This document shows positions 18,278 through 25,450 of a DNA stretch of 64,000 nt, piece by piece (positions within the stretch are counted from its first letter, which is position 1; each line of letters opens with the position of its first letter). The DNA lies in the IMG/VR virus record IMGVR_UViG_3300033153_010326, positions 1-64,000 of that record; one strand, given 5' to 3'. Position numbers and translations under genes: made by a program. Source of the DNA: a virus. The notes below the pieces were generated by a model, which did not search any database, was not told where the DNA came from, and was given only the letters and a program-made list of their open reading frames with translations.

Positions 18278-19005
18278 AATTTTTCCTCCATTATATAAGT
18301 AAAATAAGCATACCAATAATCTCTATTTCCATTCGCTCTAAGATTACATCCAGTACAAGCAGTAATCAAATTATATTCTTTACAATTTGTTTTATCATAA
18401 TCAATATGATGAACATCTAAAACTCTTCCATGAACTACAATATGTTCTTCTTCAGTCATACCACAATTTTGACATTCGAAATTATCTCTAGTTCTTATTT
18501 TATATTTAAATCGTTCATTAAATTCTATAGGATACGGAGCATAACCTTGACCATGAATATAATTTCCAGACAATTTCCCAAATTTACCATAATTAGAAGC
18601 ATTTCTTGGGTCTTTATTTCTATTTTTTTGAGAACAACTAGGACATCTACCTTGTCCTTTTAAAGCTGTAGTTAAATGTATTTTATTATTACAGTTTTTT
18701 TCTTTACAATAATATTCTTTTATATATTTTCCATCTTTATAATTATAATTTTTTTCTCCATAATAATGTTTTAAAGTTGGATAATATCCTCTTCGTTTTA
18801 AAGTATCGCTTTGTTTCTTTCTTGATGCTAAAGTACGTTTAAATCCTTTTCTTCTTTGAATATTAAATTTCTTTAAATAAACTAATATAGTCTTTCTATA
18901 AATATTAGTTTCATTTGCTATAATTTGGCAATTCTTTTTTAAACAAGTATAATGTTTAATTAAAAACTTTTTTGTCAAAATTGATTTTATTCTTTTATTT
19001 CTCAT
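18259..19005 (-). CDS. HNH homing endonuclease between terminase genes
   Basis: 248 residues: an N-terminal helix-turn-helix-like part (IANETNIYRKTILVYLKKFN), a zinc ribbon (YYCKEKNCNNKI...GRCPSC), and a C-terminal HNH nuclease (CQNCG, LDVHHIDYDKTN, NLITACTGCN). Insertion between terS and terL with overlap into terL is a common home for such elements. The zinc module is nearly the same as in the 22224-22862 endonuclease although the nuclease differs. Confidence 0.88.
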   Translation of the reverse strand: MRNKRIKSILTKKFLIKHYTCLKKNCQIIANETNIYRKTILVYLKKFNIQRRKGFKRTLASRKKQSDTLKRRGYYPTLKHYYGEKNYNYKDGKYIKEYYCKEKNCNNKIHLTTALKGQGRCPSCSQKNRNKDPRNASNYGKFGKLSGNYIHGQGYAPYPIEFNERFKYKIRTRDNFECQNCGMTEEEHIVVHGRVLDVHHIDYDKTNCKEYNLITACTGCNLRANGNRDYWYAYFTYIMEEKLCCLKN

Positions 19006-19008
19006 CTT

Positions 19009-19653
19009 TTACTCCTTAACAATTTTCTTCTTTAACCAATCGACATAATCAGTATGAACATTAAGAATGTCAGCTATCTCTTGTTTTGTAATTTTACCTT
19101 TTTTATATACTTCCCATAACTTTTGATTATATAAGGTTTTATCTCTAAAAAATGGATGTTTCTTAGCATCATAAATATCTGTACGGATATTTAAAATAAT
19201 CATCTTTTCGCAAAATGGACAAGGAAAACTCCTACTCGCTTGTCCCACTTCTTTTTTCCATAGTTCAAACTTCTTTTTTAGTATTTGAATATAAGTGAAA
19301 GGGTCATTCTGCTTCTTATCTTCATACATCCCTAATTTATCTCTTAAAGTCAAAATTCTCTCTAAATTAGTATCAAGAGCGTAAGTCAGAGATTTAGGGG
19401 CTATTTGACCTTTATTTTGATTAGTAGTACCTTTAGGAGATGCTTTTTTAATATCGTCTTCTAAATCTTCAATCTTTTGCTTATATCTAATTTGCAACAT
19501 TTCACGAAACACCAAATCTTCCAAAAGCTCTAAATCCGCTAGGCTCGTAATATGGTATTGGTGTTGATATTGTTCAAATTTCTTCTTACCTTTGTTCTTT
19601 TCAATTCTATTTAAGCCAATTCCTTGAAACTTATAGGATTCTTTGTTAGGCAT
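19009..19653 (-). CDS. Terminase small subunit (putative)
   Basis: 214 residues, first gene of the late operon and upstream of terL. It is mostly helical, contains a CxxC pair (CPFCEKMIIL), and ends with a helix-turn-helix (ITKQEIADILNVHTDYVDWL) that could bind the packaging site. In most small terminases the HTH is N-terminal, so the C-terminal position is unusual. RBS AGGAG lies just after the leader terminator. Confidence 0.65.
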   Translation of the reverse strand: MPNKESYKFQGIGLNRIEKNKGKKKFEQYQHQYHITSLADLELLEDLVFREMLQIRYKQKIEDLEDDIKKASPKGTTNQNKGQIAPKSLTYALDTNLERILTLRDKLGMYEDKKQNDPFTYIQILKKKFELWKKEVGQASRSFPCPFCEKMIILNIRTDIYDAKKHPFFRDKTLYNQKLWEVYKKGKITKQEIADILNVHTDYVDWLKKKIVKE

Positions 19654-19671
19654 ATCTTTCTCCTATGTTAA

Positions 19672-19701
19672 TAAAAAAACCGTTCTTAATTTAAGAACGG
19701 T
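19672..19701 (-). terminator. Intrinsic terminator in the late-operon leader
   Basis: Minus strand: ACCGTTCTTA-AAT-TAAGAACGGT, a perfect 10-bp stem, then TTTTTTT. It lies downstream of the promoter at 19772-19801 and upstream of the terS RBS, so late transcription must pass it. This is the arrangement of an attenuator or antitermination-controlled operon. Confidence 0.85.
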
Positions 19702-19771
19702 AACTTGTTTATCTATATGTGTTTATATTTTTTTTAAATTATAATTTAATATATAGTTCTCTCTACTATAT

Positions 19772-19801
19772 AGTATACCACATAAACCCCTCCAAGTGCA
19801 A
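19772..19801 (-). promoter_or_regulatory. Leftward late promoter for the virion operon
   Basis: Minus strand -35 TTGCAC (19801-19796), 18-base spacer, -10 TATACT (19777-19772). The surrounding TTCACTTGCACTTG and TG-GGTATACT are shared with the promoter at 28685-28714. Bacterial sigma70 type. Confidence 0.8.
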
Positions 19802-19832
19802 GTGAATTGGGTACTTATTTTAAAATAAATAG

Positions 19833-19865
19833 AAAAAAAGGGCTAGATTTTACTCTAACCCTTTT
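19833..19865 (-). terminator. Terminator of the 28.7-19.9 kb accessory operon
   Basis: Minus strand: AAAAGGGTTAGA-GTAAAA-TCTAGCCCTTTTTTT, a 12-bp stem with one mismatch and a T tract. It lies 26 bases past the last gene of the accessory operon and just upstream of the late promoter, cleanly separating the two units. Confidence 0.88.
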
Positions 19866-19890
19866 ACTATCAACAGTTTATATCAAAAAT

Positions 19891-20049
19891 CTACTTTTTT
19901 ATGCCAAAAACTCCTCTAACCCCTTTCGCCACGAAAGAGGAAAGCCACTCTATCAAATTTCCCACTAGCTCCACTCCTCTAGCAATATATTCACCTGCTA
20001 TTTGAAGCCCTGCTAAAACCTTCTTTAAAACCTCAAGAATCTTATTCAT
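19891..20049 (-). CDS. 52-residue amphipathic peptide
   Basis: Starts MNKILEVLKKVLAGLQIAGE at an ATG with GGAGG RBS and ends VFGIKK. Two long amphipathic helices (EYIARGVELVGNLIEWLSSF) with Gly and Lys, as in small pore-forming or holin-like peptides. Last gene of its operon. A lysis or membrane role is inferred from composition only. Confidence 0.7.
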   Translation of the reverse strand: MNKILEVLKKVLAGLQIAGEYIARGVELVGNLIEWLSSFVAKGVRGVFGIKK

Positions 20050-20055
20050 TATGAT

Positions 20056-20832
20056 TTACCTCCATTTTTTTAATAAATTTTTAATTCTCTCTTCTGCTAT
20101 CTTACAATATTTAAAGTCTAATTCTATTCCTATAAAATTTCGTTTTGTATTTATACAAGCTAAAGCAGTAGTTCCTGAACCTATACAATTATCTAATACT
20201 AATTCTCCTTTATTAGTATAAGTTTTTATTAGATATTCAAAAAGAGCTACTGGTTTTTGAGTGGGATGTAATGCTTTTTTTCCTATAATATTAGGAAATT
20301 CTAATACATTATGAGGAAATCCTGTAAAAGCCTCATATTCTTTACCAATTTGATTAGGTCTGGCTCCCATTGTTCTTCCATGTGCTACAGCAGTTATTTT
20401 TTTCTTTCCTATAGATTTTATTCCTTGAGGATTATATATCATTCTTTTATCTCCTAATAAAGACAAATGTCCCATTGGAGCTTTACTAAAAACACAACAT
20501 TCTTCTATTGCAGTCATAGGTTTATTTTTTGCATGTTGCCAACCATTAGGTTTAGATTTCTTCCAATACCAACAATATTTAAACCTTTTTATATTAGAAG
20601 TAATAAGTAAAGTTGTAAAAGGTTGACTAGCTGTTAATATAATCACACCATTATCTTTAATTATTCTTTCATATTCTTTCCATAATTTATTAAAAGGAAT
20701 AATAATATCCCATTTACAAGCGGTAGTTCCATAAGGTAAATCACAAAGTATCATATCAATACTTTTATCTTTAATTTTTTTCATAACTTCCAAACAATCT
20801 CCACAAGTAATCTTATTTATTAATTCTTTCAT
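20056..20832 (-). CDS. DNA methyltransferase (beta-class, N6-adenine or N4-cytosine)
   Basis: 258 residues. The catalytic motif IV DLPYG is at ~32-36 and the AdoMet-binding motif DNCIGSGTTALA at ~213, i.e. catalytic before AdoMet motif as in beta-class enzymes. HPTQKP before the AdoMet motif is typical of this class. No restriction enzyme is adjacent, so it probably protects phage DNA from host restriction or marks it. Target sequence unknown. Confidence 0.9.
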   Translation of the reverse strand: MKELINKITCGDCLEVMKKIKDKSIDMILCDLPYGTTACKWDIIIPFNKLWKEYERIIKDNGVIILTASQPFTTLLITSNIKRFKYCWYWKKSKPNGWQHAKNKPMTAIEECCVFSKAPMGHLSLLGDKRMIYNPQGIKSIGKKKITAVAHGRTMGARPNQIGKEYEAFTGFPHNVLEFPNIIGKKALHPTQKPVALFEYLIKTYTNKGELVLDNCIGSGTTALACINTKRNFIGIELDFKYCKIAEERIKNLLKKWR

Positions 20833-20845
20833 CTTTTCTCCTTAT

Positions 20846-21472
20846 TTATTTTTTAGGATATTCATAATTAAAATTCCTACCCACTACCTTAAAATACTTA
20901 CTATTCATAATATCTCTCGGAGAAATATAACCTGTGTTAATAGATATACAAATTAAAACTCTCCATATATCTAGCCAACATCTCCATATCACTTCCGAGC
21001 ATATGAGTTTTTTTTCGGAATCTAGCGGATTTGGGAGTCTTTTTAGAAATTTTCTTAATATTGGATTTTTGATTAATTTAGCAAGAACAAATAACCCAAT
21101 CATCGGAATGAAAGACAAATAATCGTAACCCTGCCCCAGCCTCTTGTTTATCCAAACTATAGTATGTCTCTTTTTAGTAGGGATGAATCTTTTTTTATAT
21201 CTTTTAAAAAGTACGTTTGTTGTTTTAGAGTTTATCCAATATTTTATAGGTTCGATTGCTAGACCTTTTAATCCAGCATGGGCTACCTTAATTTTATTAA
21301 TATCAGTATTTTCTTCCACAATAATTCCACAATGATTTGGAAGAAAAAAGTTAGGGTCTTCGCCTCCATTTTGGAGCATACGAATAGCCTTACTCATAAT
21401 TGAAAATTTAGAACGACTGTCAATGAAAACCAGCATACCAAACTTGATTTCCGAAGCTTTAATATTTCCCAA
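20846..21472 (-). CDS. Permuted papain-fold (YiiX/NlpC-like) hydrolase
   Basis: 208 residues. Candidate catalytic His in PNHCGIIVEE and Cys in KKLICSEVIWRCW, with the GYDY element between them; this His-before-Cys order is typical of permuted NlpC/P60-like and YiiX-type enzymes. A hydrophobic helix near 125-140 (MIGLFVLAKLI) may anchor it to membrane. Could be a peptidoglycan or lipid amidase. No other obvious endolysin is in the window. Confidence 0.65.
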   Translation of the reverse strand: MGNIKASEIKFGMLVFIDSRSKFSIMSKAIRMLQNGGEDPNFFLPNHCGIIVEENTDINKIKVAHAGLKGLAIEPIKYWINSKTTNVLFKRYKKRFIPTKKRHTIVWINKRLGQGYDYLSFIPMIGLFVLAKLIKNPILRKFLKRLPNPLDSEKKLICSEVIWRCWLDIWRVLICISINTGYISPRDIMNSKYFKVVGRNFNYEYPKK

Positions 21473-21719
21473 AATTATCTCCTCGCCATTTACATACTAA
21501 TTTATAAGCTTCTACAATATGAGAAGCCGACATTCGCCCAAAAGTAGGAAAAACTTCAATTTGCCAACAAGCATATTTAGGGTGGTAAAAACTTATTCTA
21601 TCACAACAACCAAAAAATCCACGTTCTTCTGAAAATATAATCATATCATCTTTTTCAGTTACTCTATAGCCTATTCCACAAATATTAACTTCTTCAGGAA
21701 TTTGTATTTTATTTTTCAT
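21459..21719 (-). CDS. Small phage protein, unknown
   Basis: 86 residues beginning MKNKIQIPEEVNICGIGYRV, a beta-rich start reminiscent of phage proteins that open with an IPxxIxIxGxxYxV strand. A C-terminal helix contains HIVEAYKLVCKWRG. No catalytic motif. Overlaps the next gene by 14 bases, implying coupled translation. Confidence 0.65.
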   Translation of the reverse strand: MKNKIQIPEEVNICGIGYRVTEKDDMIIFSEERGFFGCCDRISFYHPKYACWQIEVFPTFGRMSASHIVEAYKLVCKWRGDNFGKY

Positions 21720-21742
21720 AATTTTTTCCTATGTGGTGATGG

Positions 21743-21778
21743 AGGGGAGTTGACAAATAGTATAATCTTCACTCCCCT
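21743..21778 (-). terminator. Hairpin in a 190-base gap
   Basis: AGGGGAGT and ACTCCCCT form an 8-bp stem around a 20-base loop, with no clear T tract on the minus strand. The rest of the gap (21720-21910) shows no convincing gene. It may be a processing or pausing site. Confidence 0.4.
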
Positions 21779-21910
21779 TATGAGGAATTATTAATTAAAA
21801 TCAAGCAGTTTCAAAGCATACCAGATATTAATTAACCTTACCCCTTTCAGCAGGAATCCATCAAGTTCCCACACAGCATCTTATATGACTATTATTATAT
21901 GATGCCAAAA

Positions 21911-22180
21911 TTATATTTTATCTATTGTTTTGCCTTCGTTATTCATAATATAACATACTCTGTCTGTAATTATAGTCCTAAAATGGCTCTTCAAAGTCTC
22001 AAGATTAAGAGCTTTTACCTGTTTATCTCCTTTTTGTCCTACAGGTTCTGCTTCTAAAAGAATAACAGCTTCCTTTTTCTTTGATACACTAACACTATTC
22101 CAAGAACAATATTGTGAATGTATTATCTCACACTCAAAATACGACCACGAATCTACATCATTTTTTACTTTAACTATCAT
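21911..22180 (-). CDS. Small protein, unknown
   Basis: 89 residues starting MIVKVKNDVDSWSYFECEII, beta-rich and without motifs. It resembles small single-domain phage proteins that help takeover, but no family is recognised. Confidence 0.6.
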   Translation of the reverse strand: MIVKVKNDVDSWSYFECEIIHSQYCSWNSVSVSKKKEAVILLEAEPVGQKGDKQVKALNLETLKSHFRTIITDRVCYIMNNEGKTIDKI

Positions 22181-22223
22181 AACTGCCTCTCTTTCTGTTT
22201 ATCTCTCTCCCTATTTCAATTAT

Positions 22224-22862
22224 TTATATGAGACCAAAATTTTGTAAATTAGATTCCATTAATATTTTTATATTTATATTCGGATACATTCTTTTAAATT
22301 TTTTAATTTTATTTTTAGCTTTATCACTAAAATAACCCTTAACTTCTATATATAACTTCCATTCAGGAATATAAAAATCTGGAGTATAAGTACAATCTCC
22401 TAAATCAAAAGTCTTAGATTCATACTTCCATTTATATCCACTTAAATCTAAAAAATAAGCGAATTTAATTTCCCAAGAACTTCTCATCCATATTCTTCTA
22501 TATTTTCCCCATTTTGGATAAATAACTTTTCCATAAAAAGGATTATTTACGCCAGAAATATTTCTTTGTTTCATTCTTAATTTACTTGCACAAGAAGGAC
22601 ATCTACCTTTACCATAAAGTCCAGAAGCAACACTAATTTTCTTATCACAATCTTTACAATAATAATTTTTATCTATTACTCTTTCATCTTTCCAATTTGG
22701 ATTATTTTTTTTAGAAACATCAGCATGGTTTTTACTTATTTGTTTTTTTGATGCTTTAGTGTGTTTTTTTCCATAAAAAGGATTATTTTCGTTTCTATAT
22801 TCTCCTCTTATAGATTTACAAGATGCACATTGACAAGTTTTATTTTTATGTTTTTTTCTCAT
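22224..22862 (-). CDS. Homing endonuclease, NUMOD3 + zinc ribbon + PD-(D/E)XK
   Basis: 212 residues. NUMOD3-like motifs (ENNPFYGKKHTKASKKQIS, VNNPFYGK) flank a zinc ribbon (YYCKDCDKKI...GRCPSC). The C-terminal nuclease has YTPDFYIPEWKLYIEVKGYF, a clear PDx(n)ExK active site. Inserted between two accessory genes; related in the DNA-binding half to the 88-777 and 18259-19005 endonucleases. Confidence 0.85.
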   Translation of the reverse strand: MRKKHKNKTCQCASCKSIRGEYRNENNPFYGKKHTKASKKQISKNHADVSKKNNPNWKDERVIDKNYYCKDCDKKISVASGLYGKGRCPSCASKLRMKQRNISGVNNPFYGKVIYPKWGKYRRIWMRSSWEIKFAYFLDLSGYKWKYESKTFDLGDCTYTPDFYIPEWKLYIEVKGYFSDKAKNKIKKFKRMYPNINIKILMESNLQNFGLI

Positions 22863-22872
22863 ATTAGAATTT

Positions 22873-23703
22873 TTATTTAAGCCAAAAACCTTTTCTCCTT
22901 TCTTTATTTGTTAAATCCCCCACCGTCTTAATATTTTTCTTAACTTCTTCCCATTCTCTTTCATCACAAATATCTACCATATAAATTCCATCCATAAATG
23001 TACGATTTAGCTCTTTGTAGCTCATTGTTCCATAACCTTTATTTCCCCATTGACCCCATGAATTCTTGAAAGATACTCTTTGAATATCATCATTATAAGA
23101 AACTATAACTATAGCGTGTCCCCCCATAGCTCCTTTTAATCTATCACAAAAGGTAGAATCAGGGATTCTCCCTTCCTTTTGACGTTTCCAATTACGATAT
23201 ATTTTAACTCCTATCTCTACAGGTGCTTTCACCAAACATGCTTTAAGCTCCTGCAAATTAGAAATTCGGGTATAACCTGATTCTATCTTAAAAATTTCAG
23301 CAGATTTGTCTGCTCCTTCTAAAGGTTCTCCTACTTTACCTGCAATATATTTCCAGTACTCCTCTTCACAAACTCCATTTTTCACTAATACTTTTGCGAT
23401 TGCAATTAAAGTTGTGCCTTCCTGGTGTCCTGATGCTCTTTTTGCCTTTTCGTATAAATAGCGTTCGCTCAAATCTATAAACCTACCGTAATCTATCTTC
23501 TCTTGAAATTCCTTTACGGCAATTCCAGCGAAAGAAGCACAAGCCCCCTCTGCTCCTTGATTCTTAACAGGAGACATTTGAGATGTCCAATCTACTTTTT
23601 TTGGTAATTCCTTCAATTCCTTTTGAATTAAGCTAGTACACAAATAATCTGTCGGCTTTAGTTTCGATTTATATAGTCCAAAATTAGGGTTTATATTTTT
23701 CAT
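22873..23703 (-). CDS. Papain-family (C1A-type) cysteine protease
   Basis: 276 residues with all papain landmarks: oxyanion Gln and catalytic Cys in SPVKNQGAEGACASFAG (~55), catalytic His in GGHAIVIVSYND (~205), and Asn in FKNSWGQWGNKGYG (~222). There is no clear signal peptide. Such enzymes are rare in phages. Potential roles are cleavage of a host protein or virion processing. It lies next to a 64-residue gene whose stop overlaps its start. Confidence 0.88.
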   Translation of the reverse strand: MKNINPNFGLYKSKLKPTDYLCTSLIQKELKELPKKVDWTSQMSPVKNQGAEGACASFAGIAVKEFQEKIDYGRFIDLSERYLYEKAKRASGHQEGTTLIAIAKVLVKNGVCEEEYWKYIAGKVGEPLEGADKSAEIFKIESGYTRISNLQELKACLVKAPVEIGVKIYRNWKRQKEGRIPDSTFCDRLKGAMGGHAIVIVSYNDDIQRVSFKNSWGQWGNKGYGTMSYKELNRTFMDGIYMVDICDEREWEEVKKNIKTVGDLTNKERRKGFWLK

Positions 23704-23894
23704 TTCTTTCCTCCATAAATTCGATTAACTATTTTTTCTATTGCTTTAGTATCTTTTGCTAATTCCATACAAAAATTTTTTATTCTATATTTCGATAAAA
23801 GTTTTCTTATTTGTTTTAATTCTTCTAAATCATCATTGATGCAGTCGCACCAAATATATTTTCTCATCTTTTTTACGCATTGTTTATGTGCCAT
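23700..23894 (-). CDS. Small helical protein upstream of the papain gene
   Basis: 64 residues, Cys-containing start (MAHKQCVKKMRKYIWCDCIN) and a basic helical remainder. Stop and the protease ATG overlap, so expression is coupled. It could be a pro-peptide-like inhibitor or chaperone of the protease, but this is only suggested by adjacency. Confidence 0.6.
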   Translation of the reverse strand: MAHKQCVKKMRKYIWCDCINDDLEELKQIRKLLSKYRIKNFCMELAKDTKAIEKIVNRIYGGKK

Positions 23895-23897
23895 TAT

Positions 23898-24014
23898 TTA
23901 TCCTTTATTTAATAGTTCTCTTTCCCATCCATCTGAATATCCTATATGATAAATAAAATTACCTAGATAACATAAATATATTAATGCAGTTATAATTAAT
24001 ATTATATCTCTCAT
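23898..24014 (-). CDS. 38-residue membrane protein
   Basis: MRDIILIITALIYLCYLGNF forms one transmembrane helix, then a short polar tail. RBS AAAGGAG precedes the ATG. Function unknown. Confidence 0.6.
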   Translation of the reverse strand: MRDIILIITALIYLCYLGNFIYHIGYSDGWERELLNKG

Positions 24015-24030
24015 TTTTTATCTCCTTTAT

Positions 24031-24630
24031 TTAAATATTTGTCGAATTAATAATGTATTCTAATTTTTTTATTTTTTCCAATAATTTTTGATTAGTTTCT
24101 TGGGCTTTTAATAATTTTTGGGATACTTCATTAAATTCAAGAAATCTTCTAGTATCTTTACAACTTTTATCCTCTATTTCTTTTTCCAATTTTTCTTCTA
24201 AATCCATTTTATCGCAAACTATTTTGCTTCTATCTTTAGTTAAATAAAGTATTTCAGTTTTAAGATTTTTTATGAATTTTTCAGCTATTTCTAATTTTCT
24301 TTTATAATTAAAACATTCAACACATGTACTATCATCTAATTTCTTTAATTCTTCTTGAGCTTTTTCTAATTCCATTTTAAGAGTAACAATTATATCATTT
24401 GCATCTGATTTTTCAGCTTTAAGGTTTTTTATTTCCTTCTCAAGTCCTTTTTGATAAGTAGCATAATGTTTTATTAATTTTTTGATTTCATAATCTATAT
24501 CAGAAAGAGCGTAAGCTATATCATAATTCATAACATCATTTACTTGAGGCTTATCTGCATTTTGGGCATAACCTAAATTCCACAATTTTTTTAATATCTT
24601 GAAAATCGCTTCTCTAATTTTATCATCCAT
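24031..24630 (-). CDS. Coiled-coil protein
   Basis: 199 residues. The first 60 include a YALSDIDYEIKKL motif echoed by YALSDLKVKFEEM in the 24958-25182 protein. The rest is a long coiled coil with one CVECFNYKRK element. AAAGGAG RBS. Possibly a scaffold or partner of the neighbouring small proteins. Confidence 0.65.
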   Translation of the reverse strand: MDDKIREAIFKILKKLWNLGYAQNADKPQVNDVMNYDIAYALSDIDYEIKKLIKHYATYQKGLEKEIKNLKAEKSDANDIIVTLKMELEKAQEELKKLDDSTCVECFNYKRKLEIAEKFIKNLKTEILYLTKDRSKIVCDKMDLEEKLEKEIEDKSCKDTRRFLEFNEVSQKLLKAQETNQKLLEKIKKLEYIINSTNI

Positions 24631-24644
24631 TAGATTATTCTCCT

Positions 24645-24770
24645 TTAATAACTGTTACTTTTATCATTTTTTCTTATCATTTTAGGAATTTTAACAAACT
24701 TTCTACACTTATAGCAGAGTCCGTAGCCATCTACATAGGCTTCTTCTTCACAATAACTACATTTAAGCAT
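24645..24770 (-). CDS. 41-residue zinc-ribbon protein
   Basis: MLKCSYCEEEAYVDGYGLCY then KCRK: two CxxC pairs forming one zinc ribbon. RBS GAGGAG. One of many tiny zinc proteins in this genome; nucleic-acid or protein binding is the usual inference. Confidence 0.65.
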   Translation of the reverse strand: MLKCSYCEEEAYVDGYGLCYKCRKFVKIPKMIRKNDKSNSY

Positions 24771-24783
24771 GATATTTCTCCTC

Positions 24784-24948
24784 TTATTCTACATGTTCTA
24801 TAATTTTATAAAAAGAAAAATCAATATTAACTATTTCCAATGCTTTTAAAACACTTTCAGCATCTTCTCTACAATCAAATCCTTTAATACATCTATAATT
24901 ATCTCCCCAAGGAGCTGGTGTTAATTCATAAATTGCAAATATTTTCAT
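24784..24948 (-). CDS. Small protein, unknown
   Basis: 54 residues starting MKIFAIYELTPAPWGDNYRC, with RBS GGAGG. It reads as a small alpha/beta fold without motif. Confidence 0.6.
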   Translation of the reverse strand: MKIFAIYELTPAPWGDNYRCIKGFDCREDAESVLKALEIVNIDFSFYKIIEHVE

Positions 24949-24957
24949 TTTTCCCTC

Positions 24958-25182
24958 CTATTTACATTCATCCGCACAATCTTGGATAGCTTGATTTTTA
25001 ACACACTCTTCACAACCACTTTCAGAAGCATCTGTATAATTGTGATTATGCAATGTCATCATCTCCTCAAACTTAACTTTAAGGTCGGAAAGAGCATATC
25101 CTATACTTGCTTCTACTCCTCCCATATAAACAGGATGTTGAATATTATGTTTCATTTTTTCCAATATCTGCCTTACAGTCAT
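24958..25182 (-). CDS. Small Cys-rich protein related in part to 24031-24630
   Basis: 74 residues. The motif IGYALSDLKVKFEEM resembles the N-terminal part of the 24031-24630 protein. The C-terminus is Cys-rich (CEECVKNQAIQDCADECK), probably metal binding. RBS GGAGGAAG precedes the ATG. Confidence 0.6.
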   Translation of the reverse strand: MTVRQILEKMKHNIQHPVYMGGVEASIGYALSDLKVKFEEMMTLHNHNYTDASESGCEECVKNQAIQDCADECK

Positions 25183-25193
25183 CTTCTTCCTCC

Positions 25194-25340
25194 TTATTTA
25201 CATTCATCCTCTTTGCTTAAATCAAAATACTCTGCCCCTCTAATAACCTGACGTTGAAACTCGCTAAAAAGCTGTATCGCTTTACGAGTGGTTTTATCCA
25301 ATTTTAATTGTCTATAGAACTGTCCTTTCCCATCTTTCAT
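25194..25340 (-). CDS. 48-residue protein, unknown
   Basis: MKDGKGQFYRQLKLDKTTRK with helical remainder (AIQLFSEFQRQVIRG). RBS GGAGGAATAG. No family recognised. The ~110 bases upstream to 25450 hold no clear gene. Confidence 0.6.
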   Translation of the reverse strand: MKDGKGQFYRQLKLDKTTRKAIQLFSEFQRQVIRGAEYFDLSKEDECK

Positions 25341-25450
25341 AATCTATTCCTCCATAACTCCCTTACTAAAATTCTCTTACTAGTATATTTATTGTTCTTT
25401 TTATATCCATATAACCATCTAAATATTTTCTTTAACCGTTTTAGTATATT

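Noticed and set aside
18430-18663. Plus-strand reading frames inside the virion operon (also near 6701, 7533, 8571, 14818, 15289, 21144)
   Set aside because: All overlap well-supported minus-strand genes, lack RBSs and have low-complexity hydrophobic composition typical of antisense frames.
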